Shown: positions 35,655 to 47,443, numbered from the stretch's first letter. The stretch is 64,000 nt of DNA from Mytilus californianus (GCF_021869535.1 NW_026262712.1:108745640-108809639); one strand, 5' to 3'. The notes: generated from the sequence alone by a model not told the origin. Numbers and translations are program-made.

Positions 35655-35815
35655 GTGGGCCTGGTTCCAAAAAGGGAAAAATGGTGTACAACATAGCTCA
35701 AGTGTTTGGCTTTAACACTCTTAATGTGGAAAATATAATATTGGAAGAACTTGCAAAGAAGCTGGAAGAACCTGATCCATCTCGTCTAACAGCACAAGTT
35801 CAACAACTTATTAAA
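35655..35815 (+). CDS. Adenylate-kinase-like protein, exon 2 (degenerate P-loop)
   Basis: The exon encodes residues 49-102. Its start completes the glycine split with exon 1 and gives GGPGSKKGKM at residues 49-58. In active adenylate kinases the loop is GGPGSGKGTQ. The catalytic lysine is kept (Lys55), but the preceding glycine is Lys54 and the Mg-binding Thr/Ser is Lys57. Next comes YNIAQVFGFNTLNVENIIL, aligning with the alpha-1 helix and the start of the NMP-binding region. There the usual STGDLLR has become NVENIIL, so the TGD residues and the arginine that hold AMP are missing. Acceptor ttgctttcag and donor GTAAGT at 35816 are both good. The exon ends in phase 0. Confidence 0.9.
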
Positions 35816-36149
35816 GTAAGTTACAACTTCTTGATACAAAAAATTTCACCATGAGCTCTGCTGATTTATTGATATAATTTTTAATTGCTGATTATGTTTA
35901 TCATGTTAATTGGCTGATAGGATTGAACTCACCTTCTTTAATTGTTGAGTAATATGATGTTCATATTTGAAACTTGAAGTACAATGTACCTAAGAAACAA
36001 AAAAAATTATGTTCATTTGTATGTAAGTTACACAAACTGGCTTTCATATATTTTATGACAATACATGTAGTATGTTTACTATATTACATGCATGATATAT
36101 CATGTATATATATATATTCATTGTTTTCTGTTTGGTAATAAATTAATAA

Positions 36150-36422
36150 TAAGATCTATTTTGTTACATCTTGTGATCTGTTTATTTGGCAATCGACAAT
36201 GGCAGTCAGCAGGGTTTAACAACATCAGTTGTTTGACCTGCGAGTCAAATGCGTTTTGTTAAAATATACTTTTTCACTCATTTGGTCTTTTGGAATATGT
36301 TGTTTGTGCTGTATTTAGACCCCTCTACCAAGAAATTTGTTTTGCATGCACACGTACAAAAATTGTGGTTTTTATCCAACGCAATCATAGGTTTGAACGA
36401 TGTTTTCAATTTAGACTTGTTC

Positions 36423-36425
<3 letters not shown>
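36150..36425 (+). repeat. Family I repeat, copy in intron 2
   Basis: It carries 'tttggcaatcgacaatggc', 'cagtcagcagggttt' and 'gcaatcataggtttgaacg', the reverse complement of family I at 15946-16980. It is immediately followed by a (TA)n microsatellite at about 36425-36471. Confidence 0.8.
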
Positions 36426-36474
<49 letters not shown>

Positions 36475-36579
36475 AAACTAAATTATGTGCACTAAAAATA
36501 TTTCCAGCAAACATGTTTTGTTAGAAGATACATGTTGTATTGTATATATTTCATGGTGTTAATCTGTCATGTCTTGTAG

Positions 36580-36756
36580 GCACAACCAGAACTTCTCAGA
36601 CTAGATGTTGTTTTGAAGTGGGTTGCCAAAGCTTTGAGTGAAATGAACAAAGACCAGACCATATTGGTGGACTGGATGCCCAATTTGAAATATATGCAGA
36701 TGGTTTCTACATTCGTAAAAGACTGCCATCATGAATTTAGATTTTTTGAGGACAAG
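36580..36756 (+). CDS. Adenylate-kinase-like protein, exon 3 (DGYPR-equivalent lost)
   Basis: This exon has 177 nt, is phase 0 at both ends, and encodes residues 103-161. It aligns with the middle of the adenylate kinase fold: helices around LLRLDVVLKWVAKALSEM, then a beta strand TILVDWMPN at 129-137. In active enzymes this last motif is F-L-I-D-G-[FY]-P-R. Here Asp133 and Pro136 remain, but the gly and the essential arginine are Trp134 and Asn137. The rest, KYMQMVSTFVKDCHHEFRFF, leads to the next strand. Acceptor tcttgtag and donor GTAAAC flank it. With exon 2 it supports loss of phosphotransfer activity; nucleotide binding may or may not survive. Confidence 0.9.
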
Positions 36757-37699
36757 GTAAACATTTTGGATGAAAAAGCCACATGAAAATCTTGGGTTTC
36801 ACTGGCATAATTCATATTACTGTTTACACAAAAATCAAATTAAGATACTAAAGCTTGTTTAAAGCATTCGTCATATTTTAAAACTTCAAGTAATTTTTCT
36901 ACCTTGTTTAGATAATGTCTGTTTATACAGTAGAAATACTGTTATAGTTAAACAATAATCCTAAGTAAACAAATTCATTACATACTTGTATTATTAACTT
37001 CAAGCGGTCAGGCAGAGCAAATTATGTAGCATTAAAATAACACAAGAACAGCCCTCATCATTTACACATTGAAAATGAGATTACTACATATTTTCCTTTA
37101 TACTATGCATAATGTAGTGATCCAAGGAAATATATATCGGATGATCAGTTTTCTTAGATGTCCTCTACTAATTACTTAGAAACATTACTAGATAATTATA
37201 GAAAAACTGTAGATCAATAAATTGTGAAGTAAAAACATACAAGATGAAATATAAAAATAAGAATACTTAAGGTGGTTCTGGTCTTTTAAAAAGAGTGAAG
37301 GTGGTTTGTATATATTTTGACTGGAAACCTGGAAGCTTGAAATAAAAATGAATTTGTTTGCATAAATTTAAAAAGTGTTTCAACAATCAAACATCTGTGT
37401 AATGTACATTGAAATTGATCAGGGAAGAAGAAAAGTGACAGACTGACACATCTTCAATTTTGAGCAAAGAAATACTGTTGAGGTTCAAGAAAAAAAGAGG
37501 TTTGGAAAAAAAATGTCATAAAACACAAATAATCTTTCTCAAACATACCACAGACACTAGTGGGAATATGATAAGATTACTGAAGATGCTTGGGCCCTCT
37601 ATAGGATAAGCATTTCCTGTGTTCATGCTTACGCCTGTTCAGGTACTCATGTTGGATAATGAAGTAAGGAAAGAAAGACCAGTTGTGATTGTGACAAAG

Positions 37700-38172
37700 A
37701 AGATAAAAATGTACCATTTTTATGCCCCCCCCGCAGCGGATGGAACATTAAGCGTTGACATTGTCCATCTGTATGTCTGTCCGTACGAACATACGTACAT
37801 CCCGAAATTGGTTCCTGTTCTCTTACTTTAGTTTGCCTCAACCAAATGTTATGAAACTTATTCACAATGCTTATTACCACAAAACACAGATCAAATTTGA
37901 ATTTGGGTGGTGTTACTTTTACAGTTCTAGAGTTGTGTCCCTTTACAAATGGCATATTGCTGAATTTTTGTTTCCGTTCTCTAACTTAAGTTTGCCTCAA
38001 CCAAATGTTATGAAACTTATACATTATGCTTATTTCCACAAAATAAGTTACCACAAAACTAAGATCAAGATCAGATTTGGGTGGTGTCACTTTTACCGTT
38101 CTTGAGTTATGTCCCTTTATAACATTATATGCAAGCGGGGGCATCATCTGTGTCCCATGGATACATTCTCCA
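37700..38172 (+). repeat. Interspersed repeat, family J, in intron 3
   Basis: It starts 'tttatgccccccccgcagcgg' minus one base and 'gtctgtccgtacgaacatac'. It has two related units with 'caaccaaatgttatgaaac' and 'tgagttatgtccctttata', and ends 'gggggcatcatctgtgtccc'. Relatives lie at 49195-49415 and 54755-55045. Confidence 0.8.
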
Positions 38173-38493
38173 TTTATTTCATCCTCATTTGAAAGATTGC
38201 TTTGTCAGTTGACTTGCATACATTGACAGTTAACACACATATTCAATTCAATCATGTCCATGCAATTTGGAATGTGTCAACTAGTTACTTTGTATCAGAA
38301 ACACAATAAAACCTCATACATGTATTAATTCCAGAAATGATCTGAAGTTAGAAAAGTTGTTTTCAATTATTTTTGTATTAGAGCCCCCATATGCACTCAC
38401 CATCACAAGAGGGAGAAAAAGATATATGTAAAAGTAATTGTCAGTTTTGAAATCTACTTTGTTTAAATTTTGAATTTGTTCAATTAATTTCAG

Positions 38494-38643
38494 TATCCTG
38501 TATCATTTGCCTTCTACATGTTAATATCCCAAGAAAAGTTTGTAAAGAAAGCTGTAGCTGAATGTGCAAAACATCCTACAGCAACCCCAAAAGGCAAGGA
38601 AGGAGCTGCTCAAACAGATGAAGCTGATGTCACTAGAACTTCT
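38494..38643 (+). CDS. Adenylate-kinase-like protein, exon 4 (LID region)
   Basis: This exon has 150 nt, is phase 0 at both ends, and encodes residues 162-211. It opens with the strand YPVSFAFYMLISQEKFVKKA, matching the 'P-T-L-L-L-Y-V-D-A' strand and the following helix of adenylate kinases. Where an active enzyme has the LID segment with two arginines (RGETSGRxDD in short-LID forms), this protein has a low-complexity polar stretch, ATPKGKEGAAQTDEADVTR, with no such motif. The acceptor is aatttcag and the donor GTAAGA. Confidence 0.88.
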
Positions 38644-38654
38644 GTAAGATTGAT

Positions 38655-38910
38655 ATAAAAATAAAGAGATGTGGTATGATTGCCAATGAGACAACTATTC
38701 ACTAAAGTTCAAATGAAGTGGATGTAAGCAATTATAGGCAACTGTATGACCTTCAACAATCAGCTATAAAAGGCCCCAACATGAAATATATGAAACAATT
38801 CAATTGAGGAAAAACTAAAAATACAAAACAATTTACGAAAAACAAATATAACAGACATGAACCAACTACACCCACTGAACTATGTGACAGACTTGGGACA
38901 GGCACATATT
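38655..38910 (-). repeat. Family A repeat, inverted, in intron 4
   Basis: 'agagatgtggtatgattgcc', 'aatgagacaactattcac' and 'actgtatgaccttcaacaat' are the reverse complement of family A words. Confidence 0.75.
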
Positions 38911-39334
38911 TATATCCTTAAAGTGATTTAAAACTTGGTTCTTAGTTTGACAAGCAGATGGTTAAAAAAACAATTACATACTAAATTAAAGTTCACAAAC
39001 AAATTTCCCCCTATAAGTTCTAACAATTGTAGTTTTCAAAAAACTCTAATCCTTCATGAAATAAAGTCCAATTTTCAACTTGCCAAATGTTGAGTTTTCA
39101 ACCACTTGGTATCTGTTGCCTTCCTTTGGCTTTAACTTTTGTCTCCTTTCTGAAATTTTTTTTCTCAAAAGCCCTTGGTTAGGTTCTTTATATTTCGACT
39201 TGTTCAATATACCATAGGCAATTCATTACAGGTAGACTGTATAGAAGCCTTTTCTTAAATTCCTAGCCCATATGTAAACTTGGATATGTATGGATCTATG
39301 ATCATGATTATTGTTCATTTCAAATCTTAGACAT

Positions 39335-39562
39335 TTTCACATACTGTCTATTCATTTATTTTCATGGTACCAATTTTTCATGGATTAAGGAAAAAATAGT
39401 ATTTTTATGGATATTTGATTTCGTGGTTTAACAAAAGTCTGCATACAAAGGGATAGAAAATTTGCACTTCATTGAACATTTAAATATGTGGTTCAATTGA
39501 ACCCACAAAATCCATGAAAATTAGTATCCCACAAAAAAATAAAGAATCAACAGTCTGTGGTT
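39335..39562. mobile_element. Inverted-repeat element related to that at 44412-45350
   Basis: 'atactgtctattcattta' and 'tttcatggtaccaattttt' on the left are inverted relative to 'attagtatcccacaaaaa' and 'aagaatcaacagtctgtgg' on the right. The arms are diverged. Confidence 0.55.
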
Positions 39563-39600
39563 AAATTTTGAGGTATGAATAGACCATGAGAAACCCTTTA

Positions 39601-39850
39601 TGAGGCCTAAATTAATATATTGTTTGTTTCCCCAATCCCGACCCTGCCAAGCCAGGTGTGGGTAGGTAGGTAGGGAAATAATATTATTTTTCCAAAAAAC
39701 TTGAACATTATCGGACGATCTGGCAAGCCTGAAAATCCAAAATGATTAAAATAATATTTGACTTAGTTTTGACAATAAAATTTTACGAGTAGCACCATTT
39801 TTGCAGGGTCGGTCGGGATTGGGGAAACAAACAATATTTTATTTTAGGCC
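39601..39850. mobile_element. Miniature inverted-repeat element ('aggcctaaa' ends)
   Basis: The arms are 'aggcctaaattaatatattg' with 'tttgtttccccaatcccgac' on the left, and the reverse complement ('gtcgggattggggaaacaaa', 'ttttattttaggcct') on the right. Each arm is ~45 bp, around an AT-rich core of ~150 bp. It lies in intron 4. Confidence 0.85.
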
Positions 39851-40638
39851 TGATGCTGCTTCCTGAGTTTAAAAACCATTATTTTCACACAAAATGTTCT
39901 CTTGAAATTCAGTTCTTTGAAACCTTTTTAATAACTCCATAGTTATATATTTCGGTCCACTACTCTTCAAATCAGCAAAACATGTTTAATCTCTGTCCAA
40001 TATAACTGCACAGAAACTTTTTGCTTACGTTTTTATGATTGAGATATTGACCCAATGAATAGAAAATTAGCACTTCTCCATAAATGTTATTGATGGTATT
40101 GAAAGAACCCTAATCTCTGAATGATATAAATCTGATTGGTCTGATCTGTTTCAGTTTAAACTAATCTCTCAATGATATAAATTTGATTGGTGTAATCTGT
40201 TTCAGTTGTATGTATTTTGTTTTGTCAATCTGTGTTGTTTTATTTATGTATATATTAAAACATCATAATTGTACATTATAACGTGTCCCTTTCCATATTG
40301 GCCCTGTTATCATCCCCAGACTACAATATCATTCCAAAGTGGTCATTTGTTCTTGGCAGAATATGACCAATGGATTTCTGTGGTTATTACATCTGCATTA
40401 CCCAGTGTTAATTTTATCAATTATGTGATAACTTATTTTTAAACTAGAATTTCAACTTGAACTGATCTGTTGATGGTGTTCTTATGTTACAAATGTCAGC
40501 TCAATTTTTTTCTTTTAAATGAATGGACAGAAATAAAAAAAAAAATATCTTGTCCTTATATCTGGTAAACTTAATAACTAGGAACATATATCAAGAAATT
40601 TTTGTAAAGAAATAATGCACTGTATTCTAACATTTCAG

Positions 40639-40828
40639 AAAAGAGCAACATTATTTACAAATGCAGTAAAACCATTTATTGATCTGTTTTCCAAAACTGG
40701 CAGACTAGCAACATTAGATATGAGTACTGGAAATGCAGATGAGTTATGGGAAAAAGTAGTGGAATTTTTCTCTGAATTGAATATAAGTTTTACTAGAAAA
40801 ATTGACAATGTCATCTTATTCACATTTA
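40639..40828 (+). CDS. Adenylate-kinase-like protein, exon 5 (end of kinase fold)
   Basis: This exon has 190 nt and encodes residues 212-274 plus one base of codon 275. KRATLFTNAVKPFIDLFSKT aligns with the KRLxxYxxxxxPxIxxYxxx helix that follows the LID in adenylate kinases. GRLATLDMSTGNADELWEKV aligns with the final strand and helix of the fold (typically ...V-x-x-I-x-A-x-x-x-x-x-E-V-F). The kinase-like domain therefore ends near residue 255. FTRKIDNVILFTF then begins a further region not found in ordinary adenylate kinases. The acceptor is catttcag and the donor GTAAGT at 40829. Confidence 0.9.
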
Positions 40829-41350
40829 GTAAGTAGTTTTTTTCATGTTTGTAGATATTTTATAGATTGATAAAATTTGATATTAAAGTACAAAGGATAA
40901 TATTGAAAAATTCTTTTATGTCCAGATTTAGGAAAGCTTTCAAACAGAAATTTGACTCTAGTTCATTCATCCTGCAATTAGCATCTATTATGTAGCTAAC
41001 ACTATAATTGTTATTAAGATCAAAACCATCAACAAAGTTTATAGAAGATGACCATACAACATTTGTAAGGAGTAAATTAAAGATTACATACAACAGGCCC
41101 TGAGAAGCATTCCCCTCTAAAGAGGCACAAGGCAATACAAGTTGCTATCAAAAACATTCAGAGGCAAGGCAATACAATGACATGGTTAATTCATTATTAA
41201 ATCATTAAACCCGAGTGATATATTATGCTAATAAAAGTTTTTGTCTAGCCTCAATGAAGTTGCAGAAGTGAGAATAGGGTATGCCGTTTCTTGCAGCTGT
41301 GTCAACGATGTATTAGTTTGTGATTTGGTCAGATTAAGGAGAACCACTAG

Positions 41351-43644
41351 GGGCGTGTTTTATTGGTCTCTTCTGCACATCTCCAGAATGTCTTCTGGTG
41401 AAGAGTCCATTAAAATGAATCGGGGCCTCTTCTGGAGATATTATACGGAGGATCAACAAAACAAAAATTCAATTTGCCGTCGAATATAGCAGATTTTTGT
41501 TATGTTGGATGACATAAATGAAGTTTACGATGATTTTATAGAAAATTAAGATACGTCCGGTAGACATGCCTCTGTAAAAGTGAGCTCTGTTCGTGACATT
41601 TTTCTTTGTTCTTTCCTCTAACTCAATTTTGCTAGACAAATCTGGCTTAAACCCCCACTATTTGATTTTTAATTTTTAATTCGTCAATGTTTGTCTCGAA
41701 TATGATCAAAAAGGACATCTTGTCTATCCATTTTTTTTAAAGTAACCAAACTGGATTCTTTTTGTATAAAGCAAAGATATCGGAAAGTTCTCAAATCATT
41801 TTTCTCTGGTGGTCCTTGAAGAAAATCTTCTGGTCCTAACTATTATTTCTATTGCAAAATTTCGATGGTCAAAACCTTCGGACTACCACTTTTCAAAAAT
41901 TTTCATTGTATATGTATCAATATGCAAGTATACAATGTATACCAGACCAGACATTTAATTCTCAGACTGTTTTTTTTTCTTTTTTTTTTTTAATAAATCC
42001 GTCGGTTGTGTACTGATTGATACTTCAGTCTGGGAGAACAAGATTTATTTTAGTACTAGTTGTTATTAGCTTTGAACAAACTTCCAGTAATTGCAAATAC
42101 TCTTATTTCGTTGCTTTGTGCATCTGTTGTCTTAATGTAAGTTTTTTTTTGTGTGTCTCGTACCGATCTTTTGAGTTAATCTAATTGCAATTGATTTGTG
42201 CAGGTAGTTCTTATATTGTACTGTTACACCACTGTCCCAGCTTCGGGAAGGATTGAGCGCTCACAACAATGTTCTTGTACTGTTACACCACTGTCCCAGG
42301 TTAGGGGGCGGGTTGGGCCGGATTCCGTTAACATGTTTAACGCCGCCACATTCTGTATGTATGTGCCTGTCCCAAGTCAGGAGCCTGTAATTTAGTGGTT
42401 GTCGTTTGTTGCTGTGTTACATATTTGTTTTTCGTTCATTTTTTTGTACATTAATTAGACCGTTAGTTTTCTCGTTTGGATTGTTTTACATTTGTGATTT
42501 CGGGGCCTTTTATTGCTGACTATGCGGTATGGGCTTTGCTTATTGTTGAAAGCCGTACGGTGACCTATAACTGTTAATTGCTGTGTCATTTGGTCTCTTG
42601 TGGAGGGTTGTCTCATTGGCAATCTTCGTTTTTATATCAACCCTGCCATATTCTTTGTGTGCCTGTCCCAAGTCAGGAGCCTATAGTTAAGTGGTTGTCA
42701 TTGGTTCATGTCTCGACTCATATTTGATATTTTGTTATGTATAATTAGGCCCGGTTAGTTTTTTCGTTTGAACTGTTTCTCACGCTTTTCACGTCAGGCC
42801 TTTTATAGACGACTTTTAATACAGTATCGGGTTTTGTCAATGTTCAAGGCTTTAATTACGGTTGCCTATAATTGCTTACATCCACTTCATTATACATATT
42901 TGAACTCCGGTGGATAGTTGCCTCATTAACAATCATACATCTCTTCGTTTTTATATTATATACCTGACTTTTAAACTCGTGTTTTCCTGAACCGAGTCCT
43001 GAACATGCATGCCATATTTGTCACTGGGCGTTAAAAATAAGCAACAAACAATCAATCAATTTAAACTTGTGTTAAGTAAGAAGAAAAACCATTTGATATT
43101 TATTCATTTATTGGGGTGGGGGACAGGAGGATTTCATATATGAATATGGTTGCCTGGTAAGAGCTGAAAAAATAGGCAAAATCAGCAACAGATTAAAAAA
43201 GTTAATAATGCCCTCTTCCCTTCCCCATCCTTCATCTATAAATTTTAACTGACCACCACGGAATAGCCCAACTTATAGTGTTGAAAGTAGCGTTAAACAC
43301 CAATCAATCAAAATCCCTTCCCTAGAATATCAAATAGTCGTCTCTTAACTGTTATTGTCCGTGTAGTTCTTATATTTATCCAGCTTATCGTCCTACAGGG
43401 ATGTCCTACTAAGACTGTCATACCATAAAAACTTTTATAACACAGCTCACATTCTAATATATCTGCATTCATAAAATTATTAATGTCATTTAGACTAAAC
43501 GACGCCATGTTTGTTATGTGCCTCTGCCGTCTAAACTACCTATCAAAAAAGAAGAGGTGGAAGAGAGCCAGAAGATCTTCCCTATTCAAAAAAACATAAA
43601 TGGACCTCTTCTGGCTCACTACCGAAGAACAAAAAAACACGCCC
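41351..43644. mobile_element. Non-autonomous DNA transposon inserted in family D, 3-bp TAG target duplication
   Basis: The ends are 'gggcgtgttttattgg' (41351) and 'aaaaaaacacgccc' (to 43644), with related 'cttctgg' and 'ccagaaga' words further in. TAG flanks it on both sides (41348-41350 and 43645-43647). Joining the flanks restores the 'gaaccactagtggtaggt' order seen in intact family D. The interior carries two family A copies and no transposase. A 3-bp duplication occurs in PIF/Harbinger and CACTA groups; I cannot decide between these and others. Confidence 0.75.
42215..42960 (+). repeat. Two family A repeats inside the transposon
   Basis: One copy (42215-42640) has 'actgttacaccactgtccca', 'gcctgtcccaagtcaggag', 'tatgcggtatgggctttgc' and 'tctcattggcaatcttcg'. 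A second, more diverged copy follows to about 42960. Confidence 0.8.
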
Positions 43645-44411
43645 TAGTTGTAGGTTAATGATATTTGATATGCAGTTGTATTAGCATTGATACTTCTATA
43701 TTCCATTGAAATAATTTATATGTCTCCCCTCAGTCATTTTCTATTGACTTTGAAACTTTTGCATAGTTTTACATGTAAATGTTATGATTAGGTCAGTTTA
43801 AGATGAACCACTAATGGTAAGTAAATGATATTTGCTATGCAGTAGTACAGTGTACTAGCATTGGCATTTCTCATTTCTACAGAGATTATTTGGCCCGCCC
43901 CCTTAGTCACGTGACTTTGAAACTGTTCCATAGTTTTACATGATAAAAGTTTGTAACTAGGGTCAGTTTAATGAACCACTTATGATAGGTCAATGATATT
44001 TGGGTTGCCGTTGTATAAGCATTGGCAGATCTCATTTCCTTGAAGATTAGTTGGCCCTTCCCCTCAGTCATGGTCTATTGACATTGAAACTTTTACATAG
44101 TTTACATGTTAAAATTTTGTGATTAGGTCAGTTTAAAGGGAACCAATGATAGTCAATGATATTTGGTACACAGTTGTATTAGCATTGGCATATCTTACAT
44201 GGTAAATTATTGCTATTTTAATTTCAACATTTGTATTTTACTATCAAAATTAGAAACAGGGGAGACGTATCTTTGTGTCAACAGTTTATATTTACATTGT
44301 GTGTTCCAATTTAGGTATGCTTCTATTATTTAAAAGGTGGCATTTTCAAAAGAAAGATTTGGAAAAGTGTATATAAATCATTCCAAACTTGATAGGAGTG
44401 ATGTTTGGGTC

Positions 44412-45350
44412 ACATACTGTGAAAGTATTTTTAATCGTGGGTATTAATTTTCGTGGTTCGATCTAAAGCTACACGTTTGTGGGTTCTTAAATTCATTGAT
44501 TTTAGAACGGTATTCTCAAAAAAATCTAGTGTAGAATTTGAAGCCACCAGAAACGAAGATTCTTGAAAATAATCATATGTTGTTTTATAATGATTGCAAA
44601 ATAAGGTGTTCATTTTCACTTACTTGCTCGTCTTTTATTGCTGACAACATTCATCAAATTTTTGATCAAATAATTGCTTTTGGTAATTAGCTGGTTCATC
44701 TATGCTTACAAATTGTCTCGATTTAAGGAAATTACAAAGTTTACATTTTAATTGTTGCACATGTATTATCAAAAGTGATGACACTAATTAACCCGAGATG
44801 GAATGATCAACAGATTAACGATCATCAAAGGTGTTAATTTGACCATAAACATGTCACTTACATAAAAAAATGCTGCAAATGTCAATTGTAGAATTATTTC
44901 TTATGAAATAAAAAAGCCAGCCCAAACGATTTTTTTTTTCTTATGAGAATTAGGTAATTAAGAAACGAAAAGATAAAATGAACACTTCATCATCGCATAT
45001 CATCATTGGAAGTGTCTAGACTTTCAACGTTAAAAACTAATTTTTCACCAGAATTAAAAGGTTAAATGTCGTACAGTTTTTTTTTTTTAAAGATTAAATG
45101 GATAAAATCCTGTCTGAAGTTGTATATATACTTCATAGTGCGTTTGCTGATAGTAGATATATTTTCTAAATTATATGCCTATCTCCATTGAGGTCTCCAT
45201 GTAGTCAAATCTACATGGGGATCTTTCCATGTCTTGATTTGGACAACAGTTGTTATATTTCGCTGGACACTTAAATTCGGGGATAAAGCCATCCACGAAA
45301 ACCACGAAAATTGGTACCCAACGAATAAAGGTACTTTCACAGTAATAAAA
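44412..45350. mobile_element. Element with ~45-bp inverted ends ('tactgtgaaagta')
   Basis: The left end 'catactgtgaaagtatttt' with 'attaattttcgtggtt' is matched inverted by 'aaccacgaaaattggtac' and 'aaaggtactttcacagtaa' on the right. The interior has no coding frame I recognise. The right end is only ~70 bp before exon 6 of the adenylate-kinase-like gene. Confidence 0.75.
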
Positions 45351-45420
45351 AAGTCAGTATATAAGTTGCTGTGTGATTGATATATACTGCACATCTTCTA
45401 TTTTTCATTTGTATTTGCAG

Positions 45421-45512
45421 CTGAAGCAGACTGTGTAAAGCTTGAGATAGATAGATATAACATAGATAGAATCTGTATTAAAGATTTACCTATTGACCTC
45501 GGTCAGCCTGCA
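45421..45512 (+). CDS. Adenylate-kinase-like protein, exon 6 (donor multiplied downstream)
   Basis: This exon has 92 nt and encodes the rest of codon 275 and residues 276-305, TEADCVKLEIDRYNIDRICI followed by KDLPIDLGQPA. The acceptor is gtatttgcag. The first donor, GTAAGT at 45513, gives a phase-0 exit that fits exon 7. From 45448 the exon sequence is part of a 70-bp unit repeated in tandem to 46079, so eight more copies of the exon end and donor follow. Only the first donor keeps the frame: reading past it meets TAG in the fourth codon (GTA AGT AGA TAG). No family is recognised for this part of the protein. Confidence 0.85.
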
Positions 45513-46079
45513 GTAAGTAGATAGATATAACATTGATAGAATCTGTATTAAAGATTTACCTATTGACCTCGGTCAGCCTGCAGTAAGTAGATAGATATAA
45601 CATAGATACAATCTGTATTAAAGATTTACCTATTGACCTCGGTCAGCCTGCAGTAAGTAGATAGATATAACATAGATACAATCTGTATTAAAGACTTACC
45701 TATTGACCTCGGTCAGCCTGCAGTAAGTAGATAGATATAACATAGATACAATCTGTATTAAAGACTTACCTATTGACCTCGGTCAGCCTGCAGTAAGTAG
45801 ATAGATATAACATAGATACAATCTGTATTAAAGACTTACCTATTGACCTCGGTCAGCCTGCAGTAAGTAGATAGATATAACATAGATACAATCTGTATTA
45901 AAGATTTACCTATTGACCTCAGTCAGCCTGCAGTAAGTAGATAGATATAACATAGATACAATCTGTATTAAAGACTTACCTATTGACCTCGGTCAGCCTG
46001 CAGTAAGTAGATAGATATAACATAGATAGAATCTGTATTAAAGATTTACCTATTGACCTCGGTCAGCCTGCAGTAAGTA
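45448..46079 (+). repeat. 70-bp tandem array duplicating an exon 3' end and splice donor
   Basis: There are nine units, ending at 45512, 45582, 45652, 45722, 45792, 45862, 45932, 46002 and 46072. Each contains 'tagatagatataacat', 'atctgtattaaaga', 'acctattgacctcgg' and 'tcagcctgcagtaagt'. Units differ by single bases only. The first unit is coding (exon 6); the others lie in intron 6. Confidence 0.95.
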
Positions 46080-46855
46080 TTTTGCACAGTTTAAAGGAGC
46101 TTCACTTCTTTGCCATTATAGACAGGATTGGCTACTTAACATAAGTTCTATACGGGAAATAACAATTGTGAAAAACAATAGAGATAACAGAGATATAAAA
46201 ATTAGATAAAATAAGATATTGAAAAGCGAATATGTCAATTTTTTATATGCAAAATATATATATATACCGGTTTATATAAAACATCTAGATATGAGTCAAC
46301 GATCTTTCTTATTAGGGTGCTGGATCGTTATGAGAAACGATTTTGTACAAAGTAGATATATTATATATACACCTGTAAAAAGTGTTCAAAACAACACCAA
46401 TATTGATAAAAAGGACTATCTGGAAACAATAAATGAGAGAATCTATAAATATTTCAGATAATAGAAATCCTTCATCAGTATGATCATGATGATGTATAAT
46501 GAATCGTTTCAATCTATTCTGATTTAACTATTACAACCTTTACAGTTATATAATTAAAAACTGAACAATGCTTGTATAATTCTAAAATTTCAAAAATGAT
46601 GTAGGTTAAGTATTTACAACAGAGACTGCATATATATTTTTTCATTTTGAAAAAACAATTGACACTGACTAATACCCTTTGATCATGTTGATGTATTGAA
46701 ATATTTGTTTTTCAATATCTTATTTCAACTAAATTCTAATTTTATATATATCTTTTATTACTATTGTTTTTGCACAAATCATCAGACGTACAATTATACC
46801 CTGTTTGTGTATTCATTTAATATTAAAAACACTGTAAAGGCCAATTAGGCTTGCA

Positions 46856-47106
46856 AAATTATATTGTTGGTATTCATCAGCATATAATACAAATATGACT
46901 AAGCCATGGCACTGTTAAAATCTGACTGCATTCAATTGAAACTGGTGAGAAGTTAGCAGTGTCATGATTTAGAAACTGGTCAAAAGTAAACATCACCTGA
47001 AGCTAGTTATAAGTTAACAGTGCCATTACTTTGAAACCGGTCAGAATATTACAGCATGACTTTATTTATGTTTGTGATTATATGATGATGTATACCAACA
47101 ATAAAA
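46856..47106. mobile_element. Possible miniature inverted-repeat element in intron 6
   Basis: 'attatattgttggtattcat' near 46859 is inverted relative to 'atgtataccaacaataaaat' near 47086. The inside holds three loosely repeated words ('gaaactggt', 'gaaactggt', 'gaaaccggt', each followed by a 'ttaacagtg'-like word). Confidence 0.55.
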
Positions 47107-47332
47107 TTAAGATTAACCCTAACAAATGTGGGGGAAAAGAATTTGTAAATGAAGATCTGCACATCAGATGTTTATAAAGAAGTAAAAAATATATAGCTAT
47201 GTTAGTGTATGAGCATTGCATTGTACTTAATTTTCAATTTCAGAATGTTCTAAATAAGTAGTTAATTGTACAATTAAGTGTCCACATTATATATTATATA
47301 TTGATCTTTATATGAGATCCTTTATATTTCAG

Positions 47333-47443
47333 GAAAAGTTGATAAAAGTATTTGTTAAATTATTAGACACAACAGATCCCATAAAGAAAGTATACAATAT
47401 TGATTGCTCAGGTACCTGTATACAAAAAGACAGTTTAACTAAG
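47333..47443 (+). CDS. Adenylate-kinase-like protein, exon 7
   Basis: This exon has 111 nt, is phase 0 at both ends, and encodes residues 306-342: EKLIKVFVKLLDTTDPIKKV, then YNIDCSGTCIQKDSLTK. The acceptor is atatttcag and the donor GTAAGA. The segment looks like the end of a helix followed by a short strand and loop. It belongs to the unrecognised C-terminal region. Confidence 0.85.

Larger units (their letters stand above)
41235..44310 (-). repeat. Family D element split by a transposon, in intron 5
   Basis: The left part (41235-41350) has 'gtattagtttgtgatttgg' and 'aggagaaccactag'. The right part (43645-44310) resumes with 'tagttgtaggttaatgata' and three to four ~165-bp units ending near 'ggggagacgtatctttgtg'. 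Orientation is the same as the copy at 58233-59625. Confidence 0.75.

Noticed and set aside
45448..46079. CRISPR-like regular direct repeats
   Set aside because: The units abut without unique spacers and the first unit is part of an exon; the DNA is eukaryotic.
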